A DNA stretch of 64,000 bases. Origin: Phoebastria nigripes. Lineage: Eukaryota > Chordata > Aves > Procellariiformes > Diomedeidae. This document shows positions 37,651-50,076 of this stretch, piece after piece; position 1 is the first letter of the stretch; every line of letters starts with the position of its first letter. Both the position numbers and the translations under genes were made by a program. Under the pieces are notes generated by a model that worked only from the letters and a program-made list of their open reading frames with translations, made no database searches and was not told where the DNA came from. The DNA is taken from NCBI GenBank assembly GCA_035582835.1, contig JAYKAV010003358.1, positions 215,065-279,064 of the forward strand. The letters are read 5' to 3'.

Positions 37651-40600
37651 ATGCTGTTGGTCATAGATGGGAACAAAGCTGTGCTGTCTTATATAAGCAG
37701 AGGATGTGATACAAAATGTACAGATCTTTCTCAGCCTCCTCCAGTTCTCTTGTTTACAGCACAGTCTTACTTGTTACTTGTATTCTGTTTAATCTCTCTT
37801 TGCAAGTGGACTACTGGGCATTGACCAGTGCCAAGGGCTGGGAAACATCACTCCACAGAACTATCTTTATTTCAGCTTTTAGTATGTTACTGTTCCCCTT
37901 CCTGTCCCTCAGGCCTTGGTAAATCTTATAAAATCCTTTTCAGATTGAAATCCTACTCTTCCCAAGCCGTAACATGTTTTACANCATGTATTTCTCTATA
38001 GTTGTCTTTTAGTTTCTTGTTGACAGTCTTTAGGTATCAGTTCCTTGGCTGGTAAATGTCTTCCTTATTCTTAAATTTATCCACTTTTTGTTTTGTTCAG
38101 AGCAACNCGTGGGGATAATAAATTGGCTCACAAGTACTTGACACTGTGTCTTAGTTCTTTCTGCCATGCCAGTTTTTCATAATACTGAATCCTAGGGATG
38201 CCTGGAAGAAGCCAGCAGCATTTTTCCCACTTACATGTCTCCCAGAAGAGCAGCAAGCTGCCTTGATTTCTCTAGTAAACTCACTCAATGGATGTGCTTC
38301 CACAAAAGGTGTTCCAATAGTTTAATAGATTTATTCCAGAATATGATAATAAACNGTTGTTTCAAATGTCAGTTTTAAGGCTTGCAAAATATAACTATGT
38401 ACATGCATAAGATCAGAGCATAAATCATCTCAGTAAAACAGCTTTGTAAATATTTATGAGCTCTTTGTTTCACACTTACTCCTTCTGTGACCTCATCTTA
38501 AATTTTCACTTGCTTTAGTTTATGGCTGGTAGTCTGGGCTGAGTACCTGACATTGCTAAATTGCCACCTGTTTTCTCTGGTATTGTGTATACCACAATCC
38601 TAAATCTTTATTGACTGCAGGTGAATGTATGATCTATAGGAAGAAACCTGTTTGTATGGAGGGGCAGATTCTGAATTCTGATGGACCAGTGTGAAGTTCA
38701 GCAGGCACCACGTTGCTGAACTAAAGCACAGCCTGTGTTTGTCCACGTGAGCTGCCATCCCTGNGGTGGCTGCAGGTGAGGCAGGACGCAAGTTCCCTGT
38801 TTGTGTTGGTATTTTGGATGGGGCTGGTTATTCAGGAGGGAGAGGAAAAGGAGAGACATTAAAAAGATGGTTGAAAGGATGAAAGGTAAAGGTGTGGAAC
38901 AAAGGAGATGTGAAGAGGCTGTGAAGGAGCAGTGGGAAAAGAATCAGAGCTGTCAGGATACAGCAGAGACAGTCTAGTGGAGACTGCAAAGATGAGTTAT
39001 CACCTCATGCAAAAGTCTTTGCCTCCGTGGCTCCTTCTCCTGTGGCCGTGGCCCCAGGCATCCTGGCATTTCAGTGGCCCAGAGGAGAGGGAATGACCTT
39101 TTTCTCCTTCCTTTGCAGCAGTCACAGGTGAGGGTAGAAGTAATCATATAAGCATAATTTCTTTGCAATTTTTACAAAGTTGTGCATGCGCTCGCTACTC
39201 CCACTTGTGCCATGTTAGCACTGCAATTTCTATTACTTTTCACTAATTCACACCAAAATCTCTGACTTAGTTGCATTTTCTCCCTATTTAACTAATGGTA
39301 GATAGCACCATGTTAATTGATATAATACCAGAAACAAAATCTAAAAATAAACCTACTGATAATTTTCCAGTGTTTGTTTAACCGGATCCTTGAAGTTCCT
39401 GAGTGGTCAGTTTGGACTGAGATAAGTGCTAACATTTTTCTTCTCTCTTGTCTGCTGGCTCTCCAGTCTTTTTGAAATGCAACCCACAAGGGGTCTGAAC
39501 AAGTGGTGCTTGTGGCAATTCAGGATGAATTATTCTCATTGAGGAGTTGGTTTCTGCTGCTTCGTGAGAGGCTTTGGCAGATCAAGAGCTGTTGCTCCTG
39601 AGATCCTGCCAGGCATGCTTCCCATGTGTTTCTGTGTGTCTTCACTGAAACTACATGGGATCAGCAGAAAAGGGGGGTTTGGGTGTGAAAGCATTTTCCA
39701 TGATGTTTACACATCTTCATTTGAGATTCGTAAGGACAGCCAGATACACTGCCATTTAAACAATTACCTGTATTTAATCAAGTTTGCATTTTCATTACTG
39801 AAAAATAATAGAGAAAGATAACTCAATCATTTGCATGCAGACTTATCTTAGACGATTCCTATACATTGTACAAATTTACATCATTTAATGTCTTAGCATG
39901 CATTTAATCATACCCATGCAGATTGAAGTGTCTTTCTGACTGCAGTGGTATCATTCATTAGTAATTCCCCTGAAGTCCAATGATCATAGGTTTGGCGTAA
40001 ACACAAAAAAAAATTCTTCAAAGAGTAGATTTTGGGAAGCTTATCATCTCTTCTTCCTGCAGTTGTGACCAATTTTGTATTTTTTTAGACACTCCTCAAG
40101 CACACCCCTGGTGTACTTGAGGAAATAAAATGCTGTTTGATCAAATAGGACGTTTGTCTTCGGTGAGTCATATTTAAGGCTTTTATTCTTTCATTTGTGT
40201 AGTTAGTCAAAAAAGATCTAAGATCTTTTGCAGGTGACTTAACTTCCAGGTGTGTCCCTTCACCTCATATTTCCTGCTGGCCAGTTCCAGGCAAGTCTCG
40301 TCCATGGCTTTCTGCAGCCCCCAGGTTGCTCTTCTGAGATGCTCTCCACATCCAGGACACAGGGCTGGGGATCCAGGTGTTGNGAGCCAAGGGCCAGCAG
40401 ACTTTGGAAATGCGGAGTGGTTATCATGAAAGCNTGGACATTTCAAGAGCATCTTGAGAGGAATTAATGATGACATTGCTCTCCATCTACTTCCTAGAAA
40501 AAAAGAGAGCATAGTTCTGTTTTCATTAACTCCAGTGAGATTGATGGAAAACCTCTGCTTCTGTGACATTAATTGAGTAAGAACGGGAGTGTATCCTCAC

Positions 40601-41127
40601 ACTAGCAGATACCTTGTCTAGATGCACAAGCCAGGTCTGAGACGTTTCCTTGAATGTGCAGCACCAGTTCTTTCTGCAACAGGGAGCAGCAAGCAAACCC
40701 TCAGAAATGGTGGCCTGCTTTCCCTGCAGTCCCTCTCCTTCATCCTGGAGGATCCAGGACTGGGTTCCCTGCTGAAGCTTCCTCTTAAAATTATACCTCT
40801 CCAGAGACCTGGGATTGTGAACAACCTCTGTTTGCAACACTAAGTACAGTAAATGCTATTGTATTATCCAACAGTAGCGAATTAAATAATCCCACTCCCG
40901 TCAATTTCTAACAGGATAATGTTAAAGGCATTCCTCTGAGATGGAGAGCAATAATTTGCTAATTCCCCTCAGTATTTCATGCTTCTCAGTAGTGCAGCTA
41001 ATTTTCTCTGAGTACCTTATTAACATTCACAGTGACTTTGCAGTCCCACCCTAATAGCTCTCCGCAGAGGCAGTGACTGTGAAGGTGAGAGCTGACAGTG
41101 ACACATTTTCCTCCTTTTTCTCTGCAG
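37651..41127 (+). other. Intronic DNA up to the SMYD3 penultimate exon
   Basis: No other exon is recognised. A stretch at about 39955-40000 resembles the same ancient repeat type seen at 22868-22975. The last 90 bases contain the branch-point-like sequence and pyrimidine tract of the exon at 41128. Confidence 0.6.
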
Positions 41128-41236
41128 ACTGTATTATCCTGGTTTCCATCCGCTGAGGGCTGTCCAGCTGATGCGCGTGGGCAAACTGCAGTACAGTCAA
41201 GATATGATTCCTCAAGCGCTGGAGACCTTGAAACAG
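41128..41236 (+). CDS. SMYD3: SMYD3 penultimate coding exon (partial gene)
   Basis: This exon encodes part of the C-terminal TPR-like helical domain of SMYD3, a cytoplasmic and nuclear protein-lysine methyltransferase known to methylate MAP3K2 and histones. The first base (A) completes a split codon, probably Arg. It is followed by 36 codons that begin LYYPGFHPLRAVQLMRVGKL and end ALETLKQ. The human SMYD3 segment has the same length, with the shared core PG-HP-RG/A-VQ-M-VGKLQ. The acceptor is strong: a pyrimidine-rich tract at 41105-41125, AG at 41126-41127, and a branch-point-like CTGAC at 41092-41096. The exon ends on a codon boundary at CAG, and the next bases are GC rather than GT. Longer open frames overlap the exon in other frames, but they run into the intron and match nothing. 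Family assignment is very secure; the exact donor is inferred from the reading frame. Confidence 0.95.
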
Positions 41237-44200
41237 GCCAGTATTGTGAACTGTTTCTTCTCTGTCCCCCTCCCTCACTTCCCCCGAACCTGCCGTGTGT
41301 CCCCCGCTTCTGCTCTGACTGTATCTCATGCCTTTGGATACTCCTCACCACTTTTTCCATCAGTGGTGTTTCCCCACGCTGCAGCTGAGTGTGGTGATGG
41401 GTCACAGTTGCTCAGCGTTTCAGGCACTGACTTCCTCCAGTATCAGTCACTGCTAATTACAGTTCAATAGCTCAGAGGTGCCTGCATGAAAAATTACTGT
41501 TAGATCCAAAGAGATAAAAATATCTCAGTGCCTCATACTCTTCTTCTTACGGTAGCAAAGTGAATCTGGGAGCACTGAAAGTACAAGAACAGGAGCAGAG
41601 TTGCAGTTTCTACCCTCCTTATTNCCTATCAGGGATCTGTGATTTCAGATTGGAGAACTTTGCCTTTAATGCTTGTATTTTATTGTGAGCCACACTCAAA
41701 TCAACAGGCATCTTCTTGATCCCTCCTATTTCTATATCATTCATCATCTTTCTTTTCTTTGACCTGGTTTTGCAGCTGGTGCTTTGCTAGTTACATTTCA
41801 GCTTTAAGCCATCCCTCTTGTACCTGAGCTGACTTTTATATTAATTTCCTCCTACCCTGGGCTCTGATTTGTCCTGCTGTTATATTGCTGTTAGTATCAT
41901 CTTAAATATATTGAAGAATCCCTTCCATGTGCAACATGTCCTCAGGACGTAGACTCTCACTCGCTTCCCACCTCAAGCCCTCAATCGCTGCTAGGGTGTT
42001 TTTCTCCCCCCAGAAAATGTGCTGCCTCCAGTTCCCCTCAAAGAGGTCTTACGCTTATTCCCTTGTATTATTGATTGTCCTGTGGTTAGCTTGGCCTGAA
42101 GACAGTACGTGCTCTGTGCGGTTTCCCCTTTCGTCTCTCGGCCCACCTCCAGTGCCTGACACAGCCTCCTCATTGCCTTTGCTGAGCGCTGCAGAAAGCC
42201 GCCTGGCCCAGCTACTTGCCTGTTGCTGCTGGGCTGGAGCGGGCCCCAGTGCTGGCACCAGCGTCGCAAAGAAGTGCCGAAGTTGGCTGTATGTCCCTGT
42301 TGTTTAACATCCATACTATATGAAGAGCTAGTCTTGTGGCAAAGAGTTAGGGCAGCTGCTTGGGATAGAAGGGGATGGGTGTCTGCACTGGGGGTGAGGG
42401 AAGAAGTGGTTTTTACTCCTGCCTGGATCGCCTATGAAGTTAATTATCACTCATGACTCTCTAGATAACTTCGTAATTTGTACTTACTTTTTTCAACCCC
42501 CGTATCTATTTGGTTTTAACATCTGATTCATTATGCAAGCTGAATAACCAATAATTTCCACAAGTTGAAATAATAAATTAGTATTTAATACGATGCCAGT
42601 CTTACTAAGTCTTGGTAACTTAAATCTTCACTTGATATATTTAACTTAAATTATGGCCAATTCTGATCATTAAAAAGCAGATGGAAGAGTAATCAATTCT
42701 ATTTTCCATGCATTATTCAGAAGTAAGTCATATATCTGTCATGTGCCAGGTAATCTGCTCTGCTATTTCCCCCGTAATATTTATAATTTCCAAACATTCA
42801 GACTTTCCTTTTTAGCAGGTGGAGTGAGACCCCAGTCAGAGGAGCTTCTATTTTCATTGATATTGCCGCAATAGATCAATTCNTCTAATTGCATTTCTAA
42901 TATGATACTGCATTAAATTAAACTGGAGTGAATTCCCCTAGAGACATCTGAATGCTGCTCATCAGTGAAGGTGAAAGGTGTGATGGGGTTTTGTATGTTT
43001 TTAGTGAGGAAGTTGCCCATTGCAAGCCTCATTGCTACTGTATTATCCTTTGAATACTGAGCAATGCCTAACACAGAAACCTTTTTTCAAGCTGTGATCT
43101 CCTCTTTCCCTGAAAAGGGAGAATAAGGTGCTGCTTACCGTTCTATGCCATACCTCACTGCATCTCTAACTGGTCTCCAAGCCATTAGTGGTCCACNAGG
43201 ACACAGTAAGTGCTTTACAGCTGAGATGCAGAACCATTTACAAACTAATCCTGTTGTGGTTTTGCCTATTCCCCCGTTCATCCTCCCCTTTTCACCCACG
43301 TGTGAGACAGGGAAAGACTGAACTCCCACTCTCTGGGAGCACAGCTGAGAGGAGGAAAAGCTTCTTGTCATCCTGTTTCTCCATGCAACTTGTAAGCATA
43401 GGACACAATGCTTCTTTCGATGAGATCTGAAACTGATTCTCTTCATTGCTGTCTACACTGGAACAAATTAGAGCAAGGTATAATTCCCAGTTTGTTGTGA
43501 GTAAAGGATTCCTAATATAAGTCAGATAATGTCCTAGAGTTATAGGAGAACACAGTTTGGCCCTTTGTGATTAGATGTGTCAACAGAGCATGCCACATGC
43601 TCAGAGCAGAAACTCCATTACCTTCTCTGCTTCATTACTCTTCTTAATACACTCTGATACTGAATAGCACCCTGTTGGAGCCCTCGTCAGACTAATTTCA
43701 GTGTGGCATTAAGGAGAAGGATGTGGAAGGTGCAGAGGAATTGAGATCTGAGTGAAATTCACCTCACTCATATAAATCCTGTTTAATCAGGCACAGCCTC
43801 AGAGCTGCTGGGGATTGACAGCCTCTCTGCAACAGATGCGCAGTCTGTTAAGGCCAGTAGATCTTCATACACAGCTCTGCAGCCTAGCCCTTGCTGCTGC
43901 TTTCTGTGCCACCCGAAAATGAATCACTATCATCATAACCACCTTACTCTTAGTGCCCTTTGGGTTTAGCTCTCTGCCCTGCATCCCCAAAGAAGGCTTA
44001 AATAATGTGGAGGGCTTTATGTTACCCATTAAAATGAAATCACCCCCTAAAATTATATTAGGCCCTGCAGAATCTAATTTGCCACGTTTTGGAAATAGAA
44101 GTGTTACAGAGAGGCAATGCTCTACTTCTGGAATAAAACCTGAAGGTAGCCCTTGGTTTATTGTACGACCAACGTATTATTTTTACATTTATATACACAT

Positions 44201-47200
44201 ATATATGAAAGATGTAATGGTGGGAGGACAAATGGAATTATAGATCGGGAAAACCTTTGTCAGCAAAAGACCGGAGCTGGAGCCCAGTCTGACAAACCTA
44301 ATTTAACGAGCCTGGAATGACTGTAAAAAGCAGCAATAACAAAAGTTGCAACAAGCTGTCTTGTGAAGAGAAAAGCTTCTCGACCAGGAAGCAGCACTCC
44401 TGCAGGAGCCCAGGACGGGTCTGCATCTCTGGAGCTCAAGGGAGCCCCTAGCAAGTGTATAGATTTGTCCTGAGGTGCACCCATTAGCATAAATATTTGT
44501 TAGGTGTCATTTGTTACCTTCACAGCACTGTAACTCACCTGTTTGGTTGCCCATAATCTGAGTGGAGCTGGACTCGGTTTGGGAGGACAGGCAGGGTGCG
44601 GAGGGGAAGGCTTGGATTCAAGGAGATGGCTTCATTTCTGAGCATCGTCTCCTCGAAGCAAGCCAATGAGTGCTGCAGCCCGTTGTCTCGGCTGCTGCTC
44701 CATCCTCTGGGCTGTGGTGGTGGTGGCTGCCTGTATCCATGCACTTTCCTGAGCAGGGCAGCGGTGCCCAGCTGCTGAGCGATGGCTGGTGGGGACGGAG
44801 GCAGGCAGGCAGGAGGATGCANGCAGGTACGACACTGACCGGCCAGTTTCCCCTGCAGACCCTGCACTTGGCTGGCACGGTCGCAGGAGCACCTTTGTNC
44901 TCCCATGAGCTGATGGGCATGGCTGTCTTGTCTCATGAAGGCCTGCAATAGGTACGATATCATTTCCCTTCTTACTGTAATCCCTGGTGTGGAGGCAAAA
45001 AGCACAGGAATTGGGCTAAAATCCCTCCCAGGTTTCACAGCAACACTGAAGAAATCCCCTTTCTCTAGGTGTTTGCTTCAAACACTGAATTGTTTACCAG
45101 CTGCGGTTGATAGTAACTGTGATCGTTTTTGGTTTTCCTATGCCTGCTTTAACAAGGGTCCCCTTCATCAAGAGAGATGGAAAAACCCTCTGAAATGCTA
45201 GCCTTCACTTCATGCCATTTTGATGCGTGGCCATTTGCTTTCTGCTTTCCCTGTGATGGAGCGGTGCCGTCCTACATCTGCTCACAGTTCCCCGCAGCTG
45301 TGGTGATGGGCATCCCGTCCCATCCCCATGCAAATCAGGCACAAATGACTGCACTGCATTTCATTTGCATTCATGGAGCAACAGCCATACCACTAATCTA
45401 ATGGGTTTTATATTCTTCAGGGAGACAGTGTGTGGNTGATGACACTGTGGCCTGTGTTGCTGTCTTGCGATTACTATAGTTTTTCATAACTAGATTTGTT
45501 CTTTTAGCTGAGAGGAAGACCACACAGACCACAAGACTCTGCTCAGCCTCAACTCTGCTGGTTAGCTGTGTGATTTAGGAGAGCAGGGGAGTGTTCAGAG
45601 AGCNTACATGTTCCTGCTTCTGCCCAGTAAAACAGTTCCTTGCTTTGGAGGTGAAATTATCCCCAGTTTTGCACTGACCTTTGCAAAAACAGCTACATAA
45701 CTTAATGCCAGTTTAATTTGGGGATTACAGAAGTCATTGCTATTCTGACTTCGATGCAGCTGGTTCTGACTTGTACTGCAGCGTGTGAGACAGTACATTG
45801 CATGATAATGATTTTCTCCCTGAGGAAACAAAAGGATAAAGACTGGGTGCATTTAGGAGGAAAGAAAGGAAATGGAAAGGAAATGTTGGAGGTGAGAGAG
45901 AAGTCAGCAATGGTAGCATTATCTCAAGATTAGGTTTCATATTAAGGATTTTTGCCTTTTAACAGAGGCATATCCGTATGGACATCTCTGGCTGTGCATC
46001 AGGGTGTCCAGGTCCATCACTACTAGCCTGACCTCTGTCCTGTAGGTGGGCTGAAGATCAAGGTCAGCTGCCCCAGGACTGCAACTCAGATGTATCCAAA
46101 TGCACAGCTCTTAGCACAGGTCATTCACAATAAATCCTACAGCTTTCTTGGCCAGGGCATGCAAACACCGTGCACCAAGTGTGTCTGGATCCATGGCCAA
46201 TTCACCTGGCCACTTGCTCTAGGGTGATCCTGTCCCTTCCAGTTAGCCTGGGCACAGCTATGTGTTGCTGCACTGCAACATGCACGGGATGCCACCTGCA
46301 GCTATCCTGCTCTGCACCATCCAGGGATTCCTATACCATGCAAGTGTTCAGCTTTCTCCATCCCACTGTCTCTGCCAGGGAAGGACTGGCTCTTATTCTT
46401 GCTTTTTACACTACTTTTTCAATTATTTATTTAAAAAAAAAAAAGCTCTTGTACAGCTTAATACCTCACACTCCACTATGTTGAAATACTTCTATGATCT
46501 ATTCTTTACAACATTTCCCCAATATTTTAAATTAGGAAAAGCAGAACACTAAGAACAATTTAGGCAGTCTTTTCAGGGAGTATAATTATGACTTACTTGC
46601 AAACATTTTGCAAAAACATGACCAGCTTTGTATTTCTGCTAAAATAGAAATATGCAAAAATTGAGGATTTCTGATTTTATTTCACATTTCTTAGGCATTT
46701 CTAATGGTGATGAAAGCATTTCCATTGTTCTGTTTAACTGAGTATTTTATCATGTAGTAGTAGGGCATTGTGGTAGCTCAGAACATACTTGACTCTTTTT
46801 AGAGCTCCTTGCACACTCTGATTTGTTTTGACTGCTATTTCAACTTGTTCTTTCAATCTTTTGCTGCCTCCCTCTTCTTTTAAGAATTAGCTAATTCGAA
46901 GCAAAAATAAACTGTGCTAGAATTTCCATATGCTTGCCAGTCTCTAGAATTTGGAAGTAGGGTTTCATTCATTCCACCAAAGAATATATTTATTTTTATT
47001 TTTATCTTTCCAATTTAAATGAGGCCCCTTCCTCAACATTTGCTTCCAAAACGATCCTTTTTCTGCAATCCAAAGCTGATTTAGCTAATTTTGTCAGCTG
47101 ACTGGACCAGGAACCCATTGAAACACAGGCTGCATTTAGTTTTTGACAATTCCTTAGTTTGGGATGAGGAAAAATCTCTGATGTCTTTTCTCCTACCAGT

Positions 47201-47993
47201 ACACTTCTAGCTCCCTTGTTCTTTCTTCAGAAGTGCTGAATCCATTTCCATCTAGTATTTCTTGCCTTGCAGGGTGAATTTAATAGAAGGAAGAAGCAGA
47301 AATGTCATATGAAAAGTGATGATCTAAACATGAGCTGGGCAAAGAGCATTTCAGACATATCTGTGGCAGGGAATCAGCAACACTACAGGCAATATCAGCA
47401 AGTGTAAATTGGCCTAGCAATAGAAGATGACCAACACACAGAGAAAATAATCCCTGGGAAAAGCAGCAAAGACCCATTCCCCTGCATGCCTTTTTAGAGT
47501 GAAACTATTAATGTACTCATTTGTTTGATGCTATGCATAGTTTCTCCTGATACAGTTAAGGCACTGTATTCCATTGGTTAAGCATTAATCCATTTCTATT
47601 TACAGGACTTTGAGGCTACTAACATCATGAACGTCACAGTCGTCTTTTAAATAATGTATCAAAACCTTGGGTGCTGTAGTTGACCAATCTTAAAACGGCC
47701 TTCATGCCTCAGTGCAAAAGTATCTTCCTCTACTATTCCAAACATCCATCTGTGCAACATATTCGTGGGCTTTAACACCTAAGAATAATGTGTCAGTGCC
47801 TCCTCCTTTGTCAGGGACAAATCATTATACACCTTGGGATATTTCACTCCTATTTCTATTATGCCATGCATTCAAGTCCCCAGCTGCCAGCCACTTGAGG
47901 ACCAGTACTTATATCCCTGCCCCACTGCACTGACCAACCCCTTCGTATGGTCTGCGCAATGACTAACATGTCCCTTTCTATTCTCTCCTCCAG
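41237..47993 (+). other. Last SMYD3 intron, probable GC-AG type
   Basis: This is a 6757-base intron of phase 0. The 5' splice site reads CAG|GCCAGT, which fits the donor consensus at every position except +2 (C, as in GC-AG introns) and +3. The 3' site is a strong AG with branch point and pyrimidine tract. The interior holds no exon I can support. It includes an AT-rich block at about 42430-42960, another at about 43950-44250, a GC-richer patch at 44535-45040 with shadow open frames, and a 12-base A run at 46433-46444. Several single N bases interrupt it. Confidence 0.75.
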
Positions 47994-48095
47994 GCCTATA
48001 ATATTATGAAGGTCACCCACGGGACGGATCACAGCCTGATGCAAGCCTTGATGGAGATAAAGGAACAGTGTGAGGCAATCATGAGAACACAGTGA
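47994..48095 (+). CDS. SMYD3: SMYD3 terminal coding exon with stop codon
   Basis: This is the last coding exon of SMYD3: 33 codons and a TGA at 48093-48095. It begins AYNIMKVTHGTDHSL and ends in a short charged tail finishing MRTQ. Human SMYD3 has a 33-residue tail starting AFDIMRVTHG at the same junction, so length, phase (0) and the THG-xxHSL motif all agree. This helix closes the C-terminal TPR-like domain, which in the family limits access to the active site and contributes to HSP90-linked regulation. The acceptor is textbook: TCTCTCCTCCAG ending at 47993, with a CTAAC branch-point match at 47963-47967. Together with the preceding exon it supplies about the last 69 residues of a protein of roughly 428. 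The SET and MYND exons must lie upstream of this window. Confidence 0.96.
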   Translation, partial: AYNIMKVTHGTDHSLMQALMEIKEQCEAIMRTQ

Positions 48096-48334
48096 AGAAA
48101 ACCTCCAGTCTGGAAAACAAAATATTCAAGGAGAAAGGAATTCAAATGCTTTTTATTGCATTGGGAAGCTTCTTGATTATTTTGGTGCCTTTCATTAGGT
48201 CCTACGTGCTTTACAAAAAAGTTTAGTATTTATTAGTTTTGCTGTATGATCTGAATTGAGTTGATGTTTGGAGGAGTATCTGCAATTTTCGGAGGATTTT
48301 TTTTCCTACCAAACAATCCAATTGACAATACCTA

Positions 48335-48369
48335 ATTATCAATTTACAACACCTAATTTAATTGATAAT
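48335..48369 (+). other. Stem-loop in the SMYD3 3' UTR
   Basis: ATTATCAATT (48335-48344) and AATTGATAAT (48360-48369) are perfect 10-base reverse complements around a 15-base loop. The stem is almost all A/U and so weak. The CCTAATT word occurs both overlapping the left arm and inside the loop. Confidence 0.7.
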
Positions 48370-48674
48370 AAGTACTGGGAAATGCATAGAGTCTTCATCA
48401 GTTACAAAGCGATATAATTCCATTGATATCAGCAGTCAATTATTTATACCAGTTTATGCCAGTAATTGAGGATCTCATGTCAGACACATTATAAGTAGAG
48501 ACAATATATTTTTTCCCTTTGCCTTGCCCTTAGGTGTGGTTTCCAAAAGCCTGATCCAGTGCTCTGACATCAAATAAGTTTCCCAATGTTCTAAATGAGA
48601 TTTTCCTCCCTCCCAATATATCTGCAGGGCTCTGTCCCTCTTCTTCTTGCATTTCATATGTTACAATATTGAAT

Positions 48675-48694
48675 ATTAAAATGGATTGAATAAA
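48675..48694 (+). terminator. Candidate SMYD3 polyadenylation signals
   Basis: ATTAAA lies at 48675-48680 and AATAAA at 48689-48694. These are the first canonical hexamers after the stop codon. They are followed by a T/G-containing stretch (CTATGTGG, then CTCTGTT) at about 48714-48740 that could serve as the downstream element. Use is inferred from position. Confidence 0.6.
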
Positions 48695-48715
48695 AAATTT
48701 AATCAAAACTGTATC

Positions 48716-50076
48716 TATGTGGAAATTGCTTACTCTGTTNTCTTCCCATTTTGACTGCTTCAAGAGTTTCTCACTTCATACCATTTTTAAAAAGAGATAG
48801 ATTTGGACCTATGAGCTCAGCGGTGTGGTTTCTAAGCCTGTGGGGTTTGGATTTCGCTTCCCCAAATAGTGAAGCTCTGAGACCTACAGATGACCGCTGA
48901 ATTAGGAGGTCATCCCTGGGGGAGAGAAGGATGTCTTGGAAAGCATGGGTGCCCAATTTCCCCACGCTCATCAGCGAGAGTTGCTCTTGCCAGAGCTGCT
49001 GACTTCCATTTTTAACGAAGAAACAAATGTTAACAAAAGCCAAATATTTATGAGGAACTTTGAAACCTAAATAATTTAAGGCCTTTGAAAGTATCACTTC
49101 AGGTGTGTCACTCCTCTCTAACAATTTATTGCTGCTACTCCAGCCATGACTGTTATTTCATTAATCCATCGTTGTGAAGTCAGGCTTTTTTCACACCAGT
49201 AACTTGACACCATTAATTATTACGAGATGAGAACACATTTAAAAAGAAAATGAACACTCTGGGCGTAATTTACAGCCACAGCACATGAATGCCAACGCTG
49301 AGGAAGATATCTCCTTTCAAGGCGTTTGAATTTGTTCCAACGTATGGAGCGTTCACTTGCCCAGCAGTAATATGCAAGCAATAACCTATGAAATGTGGTG
49401 CGTTTCTGGAGTACNTAGCATGGCTTGATGCCAGAGGCCAAGTCATATCAGCCACCCAAGAAGTGCAATAATCCTTGCAGAAATTCACTGCTTGTTTGGG
49501 TCTTCTTGTGATTATGAAAAGGAAATTATCTGGGCAAAAAGGTCAGACCTTTGCATTTATTGGGATTTCTGGCAAAGTAATGGCATCACTGATGGACAAT
49601 CAGAAAATGTGAGGGGTACCCATTCTTCAAGAGCTATTTTCCGGTTTTAAAGGGGCACATGCATATTAGAAATTATGTGCTTTTGCATAAAGATGATGCT
49701 TATGTTATCTCACGTTTACATATCTAATACTAAGGGTTGCAAATGGAAGGGACTTCAGAATGTAAGGTAAGACGATGCATTAGTTTATGCAGCATATACT
49801 GGGAGATGGCCCACCAGCTCTCGTGTATGCAGACACATCTGTATGTATGAACTGCAGCACAGTTTTCTGGGCCTTCTGGTACAAGGACACCTCAACTCTC
49901 CAAACACAATAGCAGGGAAAGGTGGGCACTAGGGGAGGGGCAGAGTTACTTGATGTCAGATGAGAAAGGCCACATTACATCAAGCTGAAGGATCTTCCTA
50001 CACCGGTATTTTCTCTCCAGCAGTGGTCTATAGCAGATGCTTAGCTGTACATTGGAAAATGTACAAGCAAAACAGT
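48716..50076. other. Intergenic DNA downstream of SMYD3
   Basis: No gene is recognised. The block at about 48780-49500 is non-repetitive and contains homeodomain-like words (CCATTAATTATTACGAG near 49211), giving the look of a conserved non-coding element. This is an impression only. Confidence 0.5.

Larger units (their letters stand above)
48096..48715 (+). other. SMYD3: SMYD3 3' untranslated region (3' end approximate)
   Basis: This is the sequence after the TGA. It is AT-rich, carries no alternative coding continuation, and lacks any AATAAA or ATTAAA until two close signals at 48675-48680 and 48689-48694. That implies a 3' UTR of about 600 bases. It contains an A/U-rich perfect stem-loop (48335-48369) and a stretch resembling an ancient amniote dispersed repeat (about 48416-48485). 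The true cleavage site is not visible from sequence alone. Confidence 0.6.

Noticed and set aside
41098..41470. Two plus-strand open frames of 96 and 99 codons (41098-41388 and 41171-41470)
   Set aside because: The first is a wrong-frame overlap of the SMYD3 exon. The second shares the SMYD3 frame but reads through the donor into intron sequence.
44535..45038. Minus-strand open frame of 167 codons
   Set aside because: It lies in a GC-rich patch of the last SMYD3 intron, has ambiguous residues and Pro/Gln/His-rich composition, and several other frames on both strands are also open. No domain is seen.
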